Source: UBA117 sp049975245 (GTDB lineage Archaea; Methanobacteriota; Methanobacteria; Methanobacteriales; Methanobacteriaceae). Taken from it: a stretch of DNA of 64,000 bases. Under the pieces are notes generated by a model. It ran no database searches. It saw only the letters and a list, made by a program, of their open reading frames with translations, and was not told the origin of the DNA. The stretch is taken from NCBI GenBank assembly GCA_049975245.1, contig JBNGDB010000002.1, positions 62,001 through 126,000 on the forward strand, in the 5' to 3' direction. The stretch's first letter is position 1; the number at the start of each line of letters is the position of its first letter. Shown here in pieces: positions 16,973 through 26,796 of this stretch. The position numbers were made by a program, and so were the translations under genes.

Positions 16973-17706
16973 ATTTAAAATATTATTTATTCTATAATTT
17001 TTCAAATCGCATTTTTTTTATATTGTAAATCTAAAACTATATTTTTTTAAAGATCAATCCCTCCTCGTCAATTTGGGAATTTGATATGCTTAATTAAACA
17101 CTTTTAAGTAGTTGGGGGGTGTTTGATTAAACTTGGGGGGGGGGGTATCCCATATCTGACTTGAAGGGATTGAAAGTGTTAAACATTCTGCTACATAAAC
17201 ATCCTGTTCAATAATACTAATTAAACATATGTATATATAAATTTTTCTATTTTTTAGAGAAATTCGCATTAATTTTAATTATTTAAATTTAACTTTGTTA
17301 ATATTAATTTAATAATTTATTATTTTTTAAATCAAAATTACTAATGGTTATTAATTTGAATTTGAGTCTTTAAATAATCTTTAAAATAGTTTGTTATTTG
17401 TAATTTTTTTTTATCATATTTTTTTACATTTCCAATGATGATCTTGAGAATATTTTATAGAAATTTTTGCAAAAAAGAGATTATTTCGATCTTTGAGATA
17501 AAACAGTATAATATCAGATAATAATATTTTAAAATACTTAAAAAAATTGTATGACTATTTAAAATATAAAATAATTAGTTAAAATATTTTCAAATAATAA
17601 TTCTGGGTAATAAAGAAGCAAAAAGAAAAATAATAATTTAATTTTTTTTTTTTTTTTTTATCCTGGATATACTTTATAGAAATTAAAAAAGTATAGAGCT
17701 ATTAAT
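16973..17706. other. gene-free convergent region with a G-rich structured element
   Basis: No open frame of note lies between the ends of aroB' and hemL, which face each other. Most of the region is very AT-rich, but 17040-17210 is locally G-rich and contains nested inverted repeats and runs of 6 and 11 G (see the element at 17054-17173). An 18-base T tract at 17642-17659 may stop transcription arriving from the left. The unit AAACA recurs around the element (17097, 17181, 17198, 17223). Confidence 0.6.
17054..17173. other. nested inverted repeats with G6 and G11 runs (possible structured RNA)
   Basis: Three arm pairs nest inside each other: TCAATCCCT (17054-17062) with AGGGATTGA (17165-17173), perfect; GATATG (17083-17088) with CATATC (17151-17156), perfect; TTAATTAAACAC (17090-17101) with GTGTTTGATTAA (17119-17130), one G-T wobble. 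The G6 run (17114-17119) is in the inner loop and overlaps its closing pair; the G11 run (17135-17145) lies between the inner and middle arms. On either strand this could fold into a three-level hairpin of about 120 bases; the G runs could also make a quadruplex. No known RNA family is recognised. Confidence 0.5.
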
Positions 17707-18957
17707 TCATTTAATAGCTACTTCTATAGCTTCAACTGTTTTCTGCAAGTCCTGATTAGTATGCATAACTGATATGAAACAGCATTCAAACTGAGAAGGA
17801 GGGATAAAAATACCATGGTCTAGAAGCGAGTGGAAATAATTTGAAAATTTTTCTGTATCTGCAGTCTTAGCACCTTTATAATCTATTACCTCATTTCCTG
17901 TGAAATATATCTGAAACATGGAACCTAAACCAGCTACTTGATAATTTAGTTTAGAATCATCAATAATATCTGCCAGGGCACTTCTAAGATAATTTCCTTT
18001 TTTCTCTAATTTAGCATATACTGGATTATTTAATTCTTTTAGAGTAGTAAGTCCGGCAGTTATGGATATTGGATTTCCATTAAATGTACCTGCCTGATAT
18101 ACATTCCCAGAAGGTGCTATCATTTCCATTAATCCTTTTTTCCCTGCTAATGCACCTATAGGAAAGCCACCACCCAAAATTTTACCAAAAGTAACAAGAT
18201 CGGGCGTTATATTATAATATTCTTGTGCTCCTCCTTCAGCTATTCTAAAACCAGTGATTACTTCGTCAAATATTAATATTATATCGTTTTCCCTAGTTAT
18301 TTCACGCAAAAACTGCAAGTAATTTTCGCGGGGAGGAATGCAACCAACATTCCCCATTACTGGTTCAACAATAATAGCAGCAATATTCCCATCTTCCTTG
18401 TTAATAACGTCTTTAAGGCTTTCCTCATCATTAAATGGAATTAAAATAGTATTTTTAGTAGTTTCTACAGGTACTCCGGGAGAATCTGGCATTCCAACTG
18501 CCCCTGACCCTGATTTAACCAGCACATAATCATGAGCACCGTGGTATGATCCTTCAAATTTAATGATTTTATCTTTATTGGTAAATGCTCTTGCTAACCT
18601 AATAGCGCTCATGGTGGCCTCTGTACCAGAATTTACAAATCTTACCATATCTGCACAAGGAACCTTCTTTATTACAAGCTTGGCTAATTCAACTTCTTTT
18701 TCAGTGGGTACTCCGTACGTTGAACCTAGTTTTAATTGTTCGGTCACCTCTTCAACCACTAAGGGATGGGCGTGACCTAAAATTAGTGGTCCGTAGGCTA
18801 AACAATAGTCAATATAATTATTTCCGTCAATATCCATTATAATAGATCCTGACCCTTTTTTTGCAAAGAAAGGATATGGTTTATATGCTCGAACTGGTGA
18901 ATCTACTCCTCCTGGGAGGTATTTTTGGGCTTGGTTAAAAATTTCTTCTGAATTCAT
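17707..18957 (-). CDS. hemL: glutamate-1-semialdehyde 2,1-aminomutase
   Basis: This PLP enzyme converts glutamate-1-semialdehyde to 5-aminolevulinate, the precursor of cobamides, F430 and other tetrapyrroles. Recognisable: FNQAQKYLPGGVDSPVRAYKP at the N-terminus (in its first part), FVNSGTEATMSAIRLARA for cofactor phosphate, GSYHGAHDYVL, ILIFDEVITGFR with the pyridine-N Asp, and the lysine in LVTFGKILGGGFPIGA that carries PLP (about residue 261). Length 416 is normal. SD GGAG precedes the ATG, which directly follows the stop of cbiC, so the two are co-transcribed tetrapyrrole genes. Confidence 0.96.
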   Translation of the reverse strand: MNSEEIFNQAQKYLPGGVDSPVRAYKPYPFFAKKGSGSIIMDIDGNNYIDYCLAYGPLILGHAHPLVVEEVTEQLKLGSTYGVPTEKEVELAKLVIKKVPCADMVRFVNSGTEATMSAIRLARAFTNKDKIIKFEGSYHGAHDYVLVKSGSGAVGMPDSPGVPVETTKNTILIPFNDEESLKDVINKEDGNIAAIIVEPVMGNVGCIPPRENYLQFLREITRENDIILIFDEVITGFRIAEGGAQEYYNITPDLVTFGKILGGGFPIGALAGKKGLMEMIAPSGNVYQAGTFNGNPISITAGLTTLKELNNPVYAKLEKKGNYLRSALADIIDDSKLNYQVAGLGSMFQIYFTGNEVIDYKGAKTADTEKFSNYFHSLLDHGIFIPPSQFECCFISVMHTNQDLQKTVEAIEVAIK

Positions 18958-19620
18958 TTATTTCAACTCCTTACTTAGACGAATAATTGAATTGGTTACT
19001 GCAACTGCAACTGGAGTTCCACCTTTAGGTCCTACAGTTACCAGGTGGGGTATGGAAGTTTTATGAAGCTTCTTCTTAGATTCTGCAGCACCTACAAATC
19101 CTACTGGCACTCCAATAACAGATTTAACATTCATATCTCCATTTTTGACTAGATTCATAACTTCAAATAGGGCAGTAGGAGAATTTCCTATAACTACCAC
19201 TCCTCTAAAATCATTCAAAGCAGCATACCTCATTGCAGCAGCTGCACGGGTTATTTCATCTTTATTAGCTATATCTAATGTTTTTTTATCATTAATATAA
19301 CATTTGATGTTACCTTCATATTGGTTGATACCAGATTTTACCATGGTAATGTCGGTCAAAATATCTTCAGCATTTCGGACTGACTTTAAGCTTTCTTCTA
19401 AAAAATTTTTACTCATTCTGGTTATATCTGCATATTCAACATCAGCAGTGGAATGCACAATCCTTTCAACTATGCTTTGCTCTTCAAGTGATAAATGTGA
19501 AATTTTATTACCTATAAGGGATTTGACAATTTTTCTACTTTTTAAAGCTATATCATAGCCTTGTTTTGTGGATGCACCCATAAAATTGGTATTTTCAGAA
19601 GATTTAGAACCTTTTTCCAT
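18958..19620 (-). CDS. cbiC: cobalt-precorrin-8 methylmutase
   Basis: CbiC moves the methyl group from C-11 to C-12 of cobalt-precorrin-8 to give cobyrinate, within anaerobic cobamide synthesis. The family motifs are visible: IVERIVHSTADVEYAD with the catalytic His (about residue 56), TDITMVKSGIN, the AAAMRYAALNDFRGVVVIGNSPTAL stretch and SVIGVPVGFVGAAESK near the C-terminus. Length, 220 residues, is typical. Its stop is immediately followed by the hemL start. A long inverted repeat lies about 80 bases upstream of the start (19703-19754) and may be part of its leader. Confidence 0.93.
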   Translation of the reverse strand: MEKGSKSSENTNFMGASTKQGYDIALKSRKIVKSLIGNKISHLSLEEQSIVERIVHSTADVEYADITRMSKNFLEESLKSVRNAEDILTDITMVKSGINQYEGNIKCYINDKKTLDIANKDEITRAAAAMRYAALNDFRGVVVIGNSPTALFEVMNLVKNGDMNVKSVIGVPVGFVGAAESKKKLHKTSIPHLVTVGPKGGTPVAVAVTNSIIRLSKELK

Positions 19621-20059
19621 ATTTTCACACGCGTTAACATTTTATTATTAAAGATACTATATCAATAATCTATATATAGTTTACAACCATATATCTAAAA
19701 TGCAAAAAGAAGGTTTACATGGTGTCCATTATCATCTCATGTTACCTCTTTTTGTTTAAAATAATAATTAATTATATTTTTATCTTTTAAATTAAGAATT
19801 AAATAATCTTCCTATTAATTAAAAAACCTATATTATTTAATTTTTTATATTGTTTGAAATCTTATTTTGTTATTTATATTTATATCCAAAATTATTTTAA
19901 AAAAAATTATTTTACTTTCTTTAGAAATTTTAGGATGGAAATAGTAAGTAAAATCAAAAATATCTAATTTTAAGTTTATTAATTAAATTAAAATAATGAT
20001 TATAAATTTTTAAATTAATTCCAAAAAAAAATATAAAAAAAATCAACCGATATAGTTGA
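19621..20059. other. intergenic region between aspS and cbiC
   Basis: About 440 bases, very AT-rich, with no credible gene. Apart from the inverted repeat at 19703-19754, I see only oligo-A/T tracts that could end aspS transcription (minus strand) and serve as the cbiC-hemL promoter. Confidence 0.5.
19703..19754 (-). promoter_or_regulatory. long imperfect hairpin upstream of cbiC-hemL
   Basis: CAAAAAGAAGGTTTACATG (19703-19721) pairs with CATGTTACCTCTTTTTG (19738-19754) except for two small bulges, enclosing a 16-base loop. On the minus strand it would sit in the leader or just upstream of the cbiC promoter. It could be a leader control element or a late terminator of aspS; the sequence alone does not decide. 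Confidence 0.45.
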
Positions 20060-21379
20060 TTAAGGAGTAAGTCTTCTTCGATCACGTGGGAATAAAACTG
20101 TCTCTCTGATATTTTGCGCTCTGGTGATGCACATGGTAAACCTTTCAGCTCCCAGTCCCCATCCAGCATGAGGAGGCATACCATATTCAAATGCTGCAAG
20201 ATATCTTCCAAATGACTTGGGGTTCAGGCCCTGATTTTTTATTCTATCAACCAGTAAGTCGTGTTTATGAACCCTCATGGCGCCAGAGGATATTTCCAAG
20301 TCTTTGTACATCAAATCAAATGCTAAACTTTTTTCTGGTTCGTTTTCATCTGGCATAACATAGAATGGTTTAATCTCAGTTGGCCATCGGGTAATAAAGT
20401 AATAATCATCCATAATCTCCCCTATAGCTTTTTCAGCAGCACGAGATAAATCTTCTCCATGTCTCATAGGAACATCCTTGGAATTTACCAGATCTACCAC
20501 TTCATCATACTCTATTCTAGGGAAAGATCCTTCTGGTAGGTTAAGATCTATTCCTAATATTTCAAGATCATCACTGCAATGATTATAAACATCGTTAAGC
20601 GCTGTTTTAACCAATCTTTCTAGGGTATCCATAACATCTTTTTCATTGGAAAATGAAGATTCAATATCAATAGAAATAACTTCATTAAGGTGCCTTAAGG
20701 TATCATGCTCTTCAGCCCTGAATATTGGGGCAATTTCATAAACTCTGTCAAAACCTGCAGACATCATTATCTGCTTGTACAATTGAGGACTTTGTCCTAA
20801 AAATGCTTCTCGTTCAAAGTATGTAATTGGAAAAAGCTCTGTACCTCCTTCAGTTGCAGAAGCAACAAGTTTAGGTGTATTAACCTCAATAAAACCATTC
20901 TTCTCCAGGAATACTCTTACCGAGTGAAGCATCCGACTTTTAATTTTAAATATGGCACTCACACTAGGTTTTCTAAGATCAAGAAATCTAGAATCAAGTC
21001 TAGTGTCAATTTCTGCTCTAACCTTCTCTGTAGGATCAAGTGGAAGCGGTAATTTGGATTCGTTTAGCACTTTCAATTCTTCAGGAATAATCTCCACTCC
21101 GCCAGGTGCTTTGGGAGATTCCTGTACTTTACCTCTAAATGCCACAACAGATTCTTTCTTTAATTTACGAATTTCTTCAAATAAATCAGTATCAATTTTC
21201 TTACTAGGAGCTGTAATCTGTATAATGCCATCACGGTCTCTTAATAATATAAATATTATACCGCCAAGATCTCTAATTTCATGTACCCAACCCATTAAAG
21301 TAACATTTTCATCTTTCAAGTTACTATTTACTTGTTTTGAATAATGTGTTCTTCTCCAATCTCCTAATGAATATGTCAA
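20060..21379 (-). CDS. aspS: aspartyl-tRNA synthetase (archaeal type)
   Basis: Class II synthetase that charges tRNA-Asp; archaeal enzymes of this length may be non-discriminating and also charge tRNA-Asn. An OB-fold anticodon domain comes first (VTLMGWVHEIRDLGGIIFILLRDRDG, about residues 25-50), then the catalytic core: motif 1 around VNTPKLVASATEGGTELF, QSPQLYKQIMM, motif 2 YEIAPIFRAEEHDTLRHLNE and motif 3 GWGLGAERFTMCI near the C-terminus. The start is a TTG at 21377-21379 with an AGAGGTGA SD. It is monocistronic as far as spacing shows. Confidence 0.96.
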   Translation of the reverse strand: MTYSLGDWRRTHYSKQVNSNLKDENVTLMGWVHEIRDLGGIIFILLRDRDGIIQITAPSKKIDTDLFEEIRKLKKESVVAFRGKVQESPKAPGGVEIIPEELKVLNESKLPLPLDPTEKVRAEIDTRLDSRFLDLRKPSVSAIFKIKSRMLHSVRVFLEKNGFIEVNTPKLVASATEGGTELFPITYFEREAFLGQSPQLYKQIMMSAGFDRVYEIAPIFRAEEHDTLRHLNEVISIDIESSFSNEKDVMDTLERLVKTALNDVYNHCSDDLEILGIDLNLPEGSFPRIEYDEVVDLVNSKDVPMRHGEDLSRAAEKAIGEIMDDYYFITRWPTEIKPFYVMPDENEPEKSLAFDLMYKDLEISSGAMRVHKHDLLVDRIKNQGLNPKSFGRYLAAFEYGMPPHAGWGLGAERFTMCITRAQNIRETVLFPRDRRRLTP

Positions 21380-21546
21380 ATTTATTCACCTCTTAATTAT
21401 TAAATCAAATTATCTTTAACAGAATAAACTTAATGAAAGTCTATTTTAATTATTTTCATGGACTATATAAAAATAAAGATTATTTTTAATTCTTGTTTCT
21501 AATTCATATACTATTAAATTTTATAAAAAGGTATTTAAATTTTAAT

Positions 21547-22836
21547 TTATTTATTTAAATGTTCTTTCTGGGACCTTATCCTAAAGGATTCTGCATGTGC
21601 GTAAAGGCCTTCACATTCAGCCAAGGTTATTACCACATCTTCTAAATTTTTTAATCCATCTATATTTAGTTGTTGTACAGTTGGTTTTTTTATAAAAGAT
21701 TCTGTAGAAAGTCCTGAATACATTCTAGCACACCCCGCAGTGGGTAATACATGGTTTGTCCCTGATCCGTAATCTCCAGCTGCAACTGGCGTATTCTCAC
21801 CCAAAAATATGGATCCTGCATTTTTTATATTTTTTAAGATATCTTCCGGATTTTTGGTCATGATGATTAAATGTTCTGATGCATATTCATTGGCAAAATC
21901 AACAGCTTCACTTAACGAAGGGACCACGATAATTTTACCATATTTCTCTAAAGCTTCTTCAATAATATCCTTTCGCTTCATATCCCCAATTTTTCCTGAT
22001 ATTATTTGGTTAACGTTATCTGCTAAATTTTCAGATGTAGTAACCAGTACCGATGCAGAATTAGGGTCATGTTCTGATTGGGCCATTAAATCGTAGGCAA
22101 TATACTCGGAATTGGCAGAATCGTCGGCAATAATAAGAACTTCTGAAGGTCCTGCTGGAAAATCTATATCTACCTTGCCATATACTAATTTTTTAGCTGC
22201 GGTTACGAATATGTTTCCAGGGCCTACTATTTTTTCAACGGGGGGAATGCTTTCGGTTCCATATGCCATGGCCGCTATGGCTTGAGCGCCACCAACACAG
22301 TATATCTGATCTGCACCAGCAATGTCTGCCGCTGCTAGAACCATATCATTTACATTACCATCGGGCATGGGGGGCGTGCAGCAGATAACTTTTTCTACTC
22401 CAGCAATTTTTGCTGGTATTATGGTCATTAATATGGTGGAGGGGTATATGGCACGACCACCTGGTATGTAACATCCAACCGTTTCCAGGGCCCTGATAAT
22501 CTGCCCGGCCCGAATTCCTTTATCCACTTCCATAAACCATTCTTCTGGAATTTGAGCTTGATGGAACTTTTTTATATTTTCTGCTGCCTTTTTAAGTGAA
22601 TCTATTAGCTCTTGATCCAATTTATTATAACTCTGTTTAATTTTATCGTCTGATACTCTGAATTTATTGGGGCTAACTTTGTCAAATTTTTCAGTGTAAT
22701 ACTTTAATGAATCATCTCCATTATCTTTAATATCGTTGATGATGATGTTTACAGTTGTAATAATTTTTTCTATGTCAATCTCTGACCTTTTAATAATTTT
22801 TTTTATATTATTATCAGTATTTTTAATAATTTCCAT
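21547..22836 (-). CDS. hisD: histidinol dehydrogenase
   Basis: Zinc enzyme that performs the last two NAD-dependent oxidations from L-histidinol to L-histidine. The chain shows GCYIPGGRAIYPSTILM, IYCVGGAQAIAAMAYGTESIP, KIVGPGNIFVTAAKKLV and DFPAGPSEVLIIAD in order, then the zinc-ligand regions around AQSEHDPNSASVL and GDYGSGTNHVLPTAG, with C-terminal LAECEGLYAHAESFRIR. Length 429 fits the family. It lies alone, 167 bases upstream of aspS on the same strand. Confidence 0.97.
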   Translation of the reverse strand: MEIIKNTDNNIKKIIKRSEIDIEKIITTVNIIINDIKDNGDDSLKYYTEKFDKVSPNKFRVSDDKIKQSYNKLDQELIDSLKKAAENIKKFHQAQIPEEWFMEVDKGIRAGQIIRALETVGCYIPGGRAIYPSTILMTIIPAKIAGVEKVICCTPPMPDGNVNDMVLAAADIAGADQIYCVGGAQAIAAMAYGTESIPPVEKIVGPGNIFVTAAKKLVYGKVDIDFPAGPSEVLIIADDSANSEYIAYDLMAQSEHDPNSASVLVTTSENLADNVNQIISGKIGDMKRKDIIEEALEKYGKIIVVPSLSEAVDFANEYASEHLIIMTKNPEDILKNIKNAGSIFLGENTPVAAGDYGSGTNHVLPTAGCARMYSGLSTESFIKKPTVQQLNIDGLKNLEDVVITLAECEGLYAHAESFRIRSQKEHLNK

Positions 22837-23122
22837 CCAATCATCTCTTTTGATTATTATCAGTTTACAGTATCATTATTGTAAAGATTTTATTACTAAC
22901 AATTATTATTTCAGCAAAAACATTTATTTATGTTGATTTTCAATATATGGTATGCAGTTGAAATCTGTTGCATATACTTATTAATAAGGTAATAAATAAC
23001 AATAGCTACCCATGATTTAGGGCCTGATAATTATTGAATGTATTGTGTTAATTTAAATTTATATTAGAAAAATATATTACTCCAATTAATTTAATTTTTT
23101 TAGAAGGATAAGAGGCTGAAAT

Positions 23123-23425
<303 letters not shown>

Positions 23426-23754
23426 AATTAAAGTTTAAGGAAATTTTCCATTTCAATATTAGCTTGCTTTATGTTTAATTTATTCTTATACGATTAATGG
23501 ATATTTTAAAATCAATTTTAAATAATTTTCCCATTTAAAAAAATCATCTAAAGAATATATAATCATTATTTTAAAAATCAGTTAGAATGAGATTAACATC
23601 ATCATTCATATTATTTTTTTATAAATCATAATTTATTAATTAATTCATTTTTATTACCCTAAAAGAAATAATGTAGAATATATATAAAAATAAATAGAAA
23701 TAATATTATTTGTAATATCTTTTAGTATACAATATTTTAATGTAGGTGGGATAA
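23426..23754. other. intergenic region upstream of cpgS
   Basis: About 330 bases, AT-rich, without an open frame. A TATATATAAAAA stretch at 23679-23690 is a plausible TATA element for cpgS. A short GGAAATTTTCC palindrome lies at about 23440-23450, just after the UPF0058 gene. Confidence 0.45.
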
Positions 23755-25134
23755 ATGAAATCAATGAAAAGAATGTTATGTTTGGTGGATGGAGAGCATT
23801 ATTTACCTGTTACAAAATCTGCAATTGATACTTTGGATAATATAGAACATATTGAGATAGTGGCAGTTGTTTTTATAGGGGGGACTGAAAAGTTAAGAGA
23901 ATTTTCTGAAGAAGCATACAGCAAAAAATTAGGAAGACCAGTCCATTTCGGACCCCATTCTAATAAAATTCCCTATGATTTAATTAAAGACGCTGTAAAA
24001 AACTATGATGTTAATGTAGTAATGGATTTGAGTGACGAGCCAGTTGTTGATTATTCTAAAAGGTTTAAAATAGCATCAATAGTTTTGGGCTTGGGAGTGC
24101 CATACGAAGGACCTGATTTTAAATTTTACCCAGTTTCAGAATATGATGTTTTAAGTAAACCCTCCCTTAAGATTCTGGGAACGGGTAAACGTATTGGAAA
24201 GACTGCCGTATCTGCCTATGCTGCCCGGTTGATCCATGATAAAAATTTCAATCCCTGCGTAGTTGCCATGGGTAGGGGAGGTCCTGAAGATCCGGAAATT
24301 GTTAGAGGAGATTTATTAGAGATTACTCCTGAATTTTTAATGGAACAATCTGAAAAAGGGGTTCACGCTGCATCAGACCATTGGGAAGATGCACTTATGA
24401 GTCGTATATTAACTATAGGATGTAGAAGGTGTGGTGGTGGAATGGTTGGTGATGTTTTCATAACCAATATGAAACAAGGAGCAAAATTAGCCAATGAAGT
24501 TGATGCTGACTTTGTGATTATGGAAGGAAGTGGTGCAGCCATACCCCCAATCAAAACTGATAAACACATAGTTTTAGTAGGTGTGAACCAGCCTATAATT
24601 AATATTGAAAGATTTTTCGGGCCTTACAGGATTAACCTTGCGGATCTGGTAATTTTAACTATGTGTGAAGAACCTATGGCCAGCCCTAAAAAGGTTAAAA
24701 GAGTTGAAAATTTCATAAAAGAACTCAATCCCCATGCTATTGTAATACCTACCGTATTTAGACCAAAGCCATTAGATGATATTGAAAATAAAAGAGTTCT
24801 TTTTGCAACTACTGCTCCCGATTCTATTAAGGACATATTGGTCCAACACCTTGAAGAAACATACAACTGTAAAGTGGTTGGTACAACTTCCCATCTATCT
24901 AATAGACCACTGCTTCAAAAGGACATTGAAAAATACATCGAAGAAGCAGATATAATGTTAACAGAATTAAAAGCAGCGGCAGTTGATGTTGCTACTAAAG
25001 ATGCGCTTGAAGCAGGATTAGGTGTAGTATACTGTGACAATATACCTATTGTAACTGAAGGTGAATCAGATGATCTTCCAAAGGCCATTGTAAAGGTTGT
25101 GGAGGACGCTATATCGGACTTTAATTCTAAATAA
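23755..25134 (+). CDS. cpgS: cyclic 2,3-diphosphoglycerate synthetase
   Basis: This enzyme closes 2,3-diphosphoglycerate to its cyclic anhydride in an ATP-dependent step, giving the abundant phosphorylated solute of Methanobacteriales, Methanothermus and Methanopyrus. The N-terminal KRMLCLVDGEHYLPVTKSAI, the P-loop-like ILGTGKRIGKTAVSAYAAR at about residue 142, and VAMGRGGPEDPEIVRGD match the family, as does DADFVIMEGSGAAIPPIK. Length 459 is normal. A GTAGGTGGG SD precedes the ATG. Its presence supports assignment of the genome to Methanobacteriales. Confidence 0.92.
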   Translation: MKSMKRMLCLVDGEHYLPVTKSAIDTLDNIEHIEIVAVVFIGGTEKLREFSEEAYSKKLGRPVHFGPHSNKIPYDLIKDAVKNYDVNVVMDLSDEPVVDYSKRFKIASIVLGLGVPYEGPDFKFYPVSEYDVLSKPSLKILGTGKRIGKTAVSAYAARLIHDKNFNPCVVAMGRGGPEDPEIVRGDLLEITPEFLMEQSEKGVHAASDHWEDALMSRILTIGCRRCGGGMVGDVFITNMKQGAKLANEVDADFVIMEGSGAAIPPIKTDKHIVLVGVNQPIINIERFFGPYRINLADLVILTMCEEPMASPKKVKRVENFIKELNPHAIVIPTVFRPKPLDDIENKRVLFATTAPDSIKDILVQHLEETYNCKVVGTTSHLSNRPLLQKDIEKYIEEADIMLTELKAAAVDVATKDALEAGLGVVYCDNIPIVTEGESDDLPKAIVKVVEDAISDFNSK

Positions 25135-25357
25135 CTATAATCAAATTTTTTTCTCTTTTATTTTTTAAAATCTAATTTAAAAACATAATATTACTTTTTA
25201 TTTTTAATAACGTGATTGAAAGGTTTTATTTCATCCAAATCATTAATTTTAAACTATATTTTTATATATTATTTATTATTGGATTATTTTATAAATAGAA
25301 AAATTTTAATGATTATAACGTATAAATATATTATAAAAGTTGTGTGATGTGAAAAAA

Positions 25358-26581
25358 ATGAAAGCAGATGCTAAGAAAATTTCAGATGGAGTTTATTGGG
25401 TCGGAGTTTTAGATTGGGATTTAAGAGCCTATCATGGATACACCTTGAAAGGAACTACTTATAATGCATTTTTAGTATTTGGTTCTAGTAAAACTGTATT
25501 GATTGATAACACCTATCCGGGAACCTTCCCTCAGATGTGGGGTAGAATTAAAGATGCATTTGAAAAAGAAGGTAAGGATTTAAATATTGATATTATTGTT
25601 CAGAACCATATCGAAAGGGACCATAGCGGTGCTTTAGTTCAAATTCACAAAAAATTCCCTGACGCCCCTATATACTGTACTCAAAAGGCGTTTGAAGGTC
25701 TAAAAAATCATTATCCTTCCATAGAAAGCGCGGAATTTAATGTGGTAAAAACTGGTGATGCAGTGGATATTGGTGATAGACAACTTGCATTTTTAGAAGC
25801 GCCAATGCTTCACTGGCCAGACAGCATGTTTACATTGCTGTTGGATGATGGTATATTATTCTCAAACGATGCTTTTGGACAGCATTTGTGTTTAACTCAA
25901 CGTTTAGATAGCGAAATAAGTGAAGATATTTTAATGGAAGCTGCTCAAAAGTTTTATGCTAATTTGGTAACACCATTTGCTCCCATGGTCATTAGGAAAT
26001 TTGAAGAGGTTAAAAGTTTAGGTTTACTGGAAAAAATTAAAATGATCGCCCCTTCACATGGCCAGATATGGACAGATCCTATGAAAATTATTGGAGCTTA
26101 TACCAGCTGGTCTACAGGTCAGTGTAAAGATAAGGTTACCATAATCTATGATACAATGCATCAATCTACACAGAAAATGGCGCATGCATTTGCTGAGGGA
26201 ATTATGGGTCAAGATGTAGAAGTATCCATGTTCTTTTTACATGCAGATGAGCGAAGCGAAATTGTTAAAGATGTATTGGACAGCAAAGCTATCTTGTTTG
26301 GAAGTCCTACCATATTTAACGGACCTTATCCCAGCACAGGAGATATTATATTCTATTTAACTGGTTTGACATTTAATCGTACTGGTTCTAAAAAATTAGC
26401 CATTACTTTTGGTTCTAAAGGATGGGGTGGTGGAGCAACCCGGAAACTTGCCGAGGATCTGGAAAAATGTGGATTTGAAATATTTGAAAAATACGAAGTT
26501 ACATATGTACCTACTGATAGTGAACTGGATGAATGCTACGAACTGGGTAAAAAACTGGCAGAGCAGATAAAAGAAAATTAA
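25358..26581 (+). CDS. fprA: F420H2 oxidase, FprA-type flavodiiron protein
   Basis: FprA reduces O2 to water with electrons from reduced F420 and protects methanogens from oxygen. The N-terminal beta-lactamase-fold domain holds the diiron ligands in QNHIERDHSGAL (H-x-E-x-D), further His in LEAPMLHWPDSMF and SNDAFGQH, and the C-terminal IAPSHGQIW. A flavodoxin domain follows: the FMN-binding loop IIYDTMHQSTQKMAHAFAEG at about residue 262, then FGSPTIFNGPYPS. Length about 407 residues is normal. ATG 25358 with GTGATGTG upstream is preferred to the TTG at 25340. A strong hairpin follows the stop. Confidence 0.95.
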   Translation: MKADAKKISDGVYWVGVLDWDLRAYHGYTLKGTTYNAFLVFGSSKTVLIDNTYPGTFPQMWGRIKDAFEKEGKDLNIDIIVQNHIERDHSGALVQIHKKFPDAPIYCTQKAFEGLKNHYPSIESAEFNVVKTGDAVDIGDRQLAFLEAPMLHWPDSMFTLLLDDGILFSNDAFGQHLCLTQRLDSEISEDILMEAAQKFYANLVTPFAPMVIRKFEEVKSLGLLEKIKMIAPSHGQIWTDPMKIIGAYTSWSTGQCKDKVTIIYDTMHQSTQKMAHAFAEGIMGQDVEVSMFFLHADERSEIVKDVLDSKAILFGSPTIFNGPYPSTGDIIFYLTGLTFNRTGSKKLAITFGSKGWGGGATRKLAEDLEKCGFEIFEKYEVTYVPTDSELDECYELGKKLAEQIKEN

Positions 26582-26599
26582 GAGAATAGCTTTTTGCAT

Positions 26600-26630
26600 A
26601 AATTGGAATTTGATTCCAATTTTTATTTTA
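26600..26630 (+). terminator. hairpin plus T-tract terminator of fprA
   Basis: AAATTGGAAT (26600-26609) and ATTCCAATTT (26613-26622) form a perfect 10-bp stem with a 3-base loop, running into TTATTTTATTTT. It begins 19 bases after the fprA stop. Confidence 0.75.
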
Positions 26631-26796
26631 TTTTAAAAGGATTATAAATTAGAATTCTAAATATCCTATTTGAGCATTTTTTATTTATTGAGGAATATTT
26701 TTAGTATTGAATCAATAATTTTTTTAAAAATCTATTTACATTTTAAACTACATATTAATTTTAATTAGGATTTTAAAAAATCTCGGGGGTTAAACT

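Noticed and set aside
17135..17145. G11 run taken as proof of a quadruplex
   Set aside because: Long homopolymers are error-prone in draft assemblies. The run is mentioned, but the structural case rests on the inverted repeats.
19954..20211. 85-codon open frame on the minus strand over the end of aspS
   Set aside because: It lies mostly inside the aspS 3' coding part in another frame, has no SD and continues into AT-rich noncoding DNA with low-complexity residues. It is a shadow.
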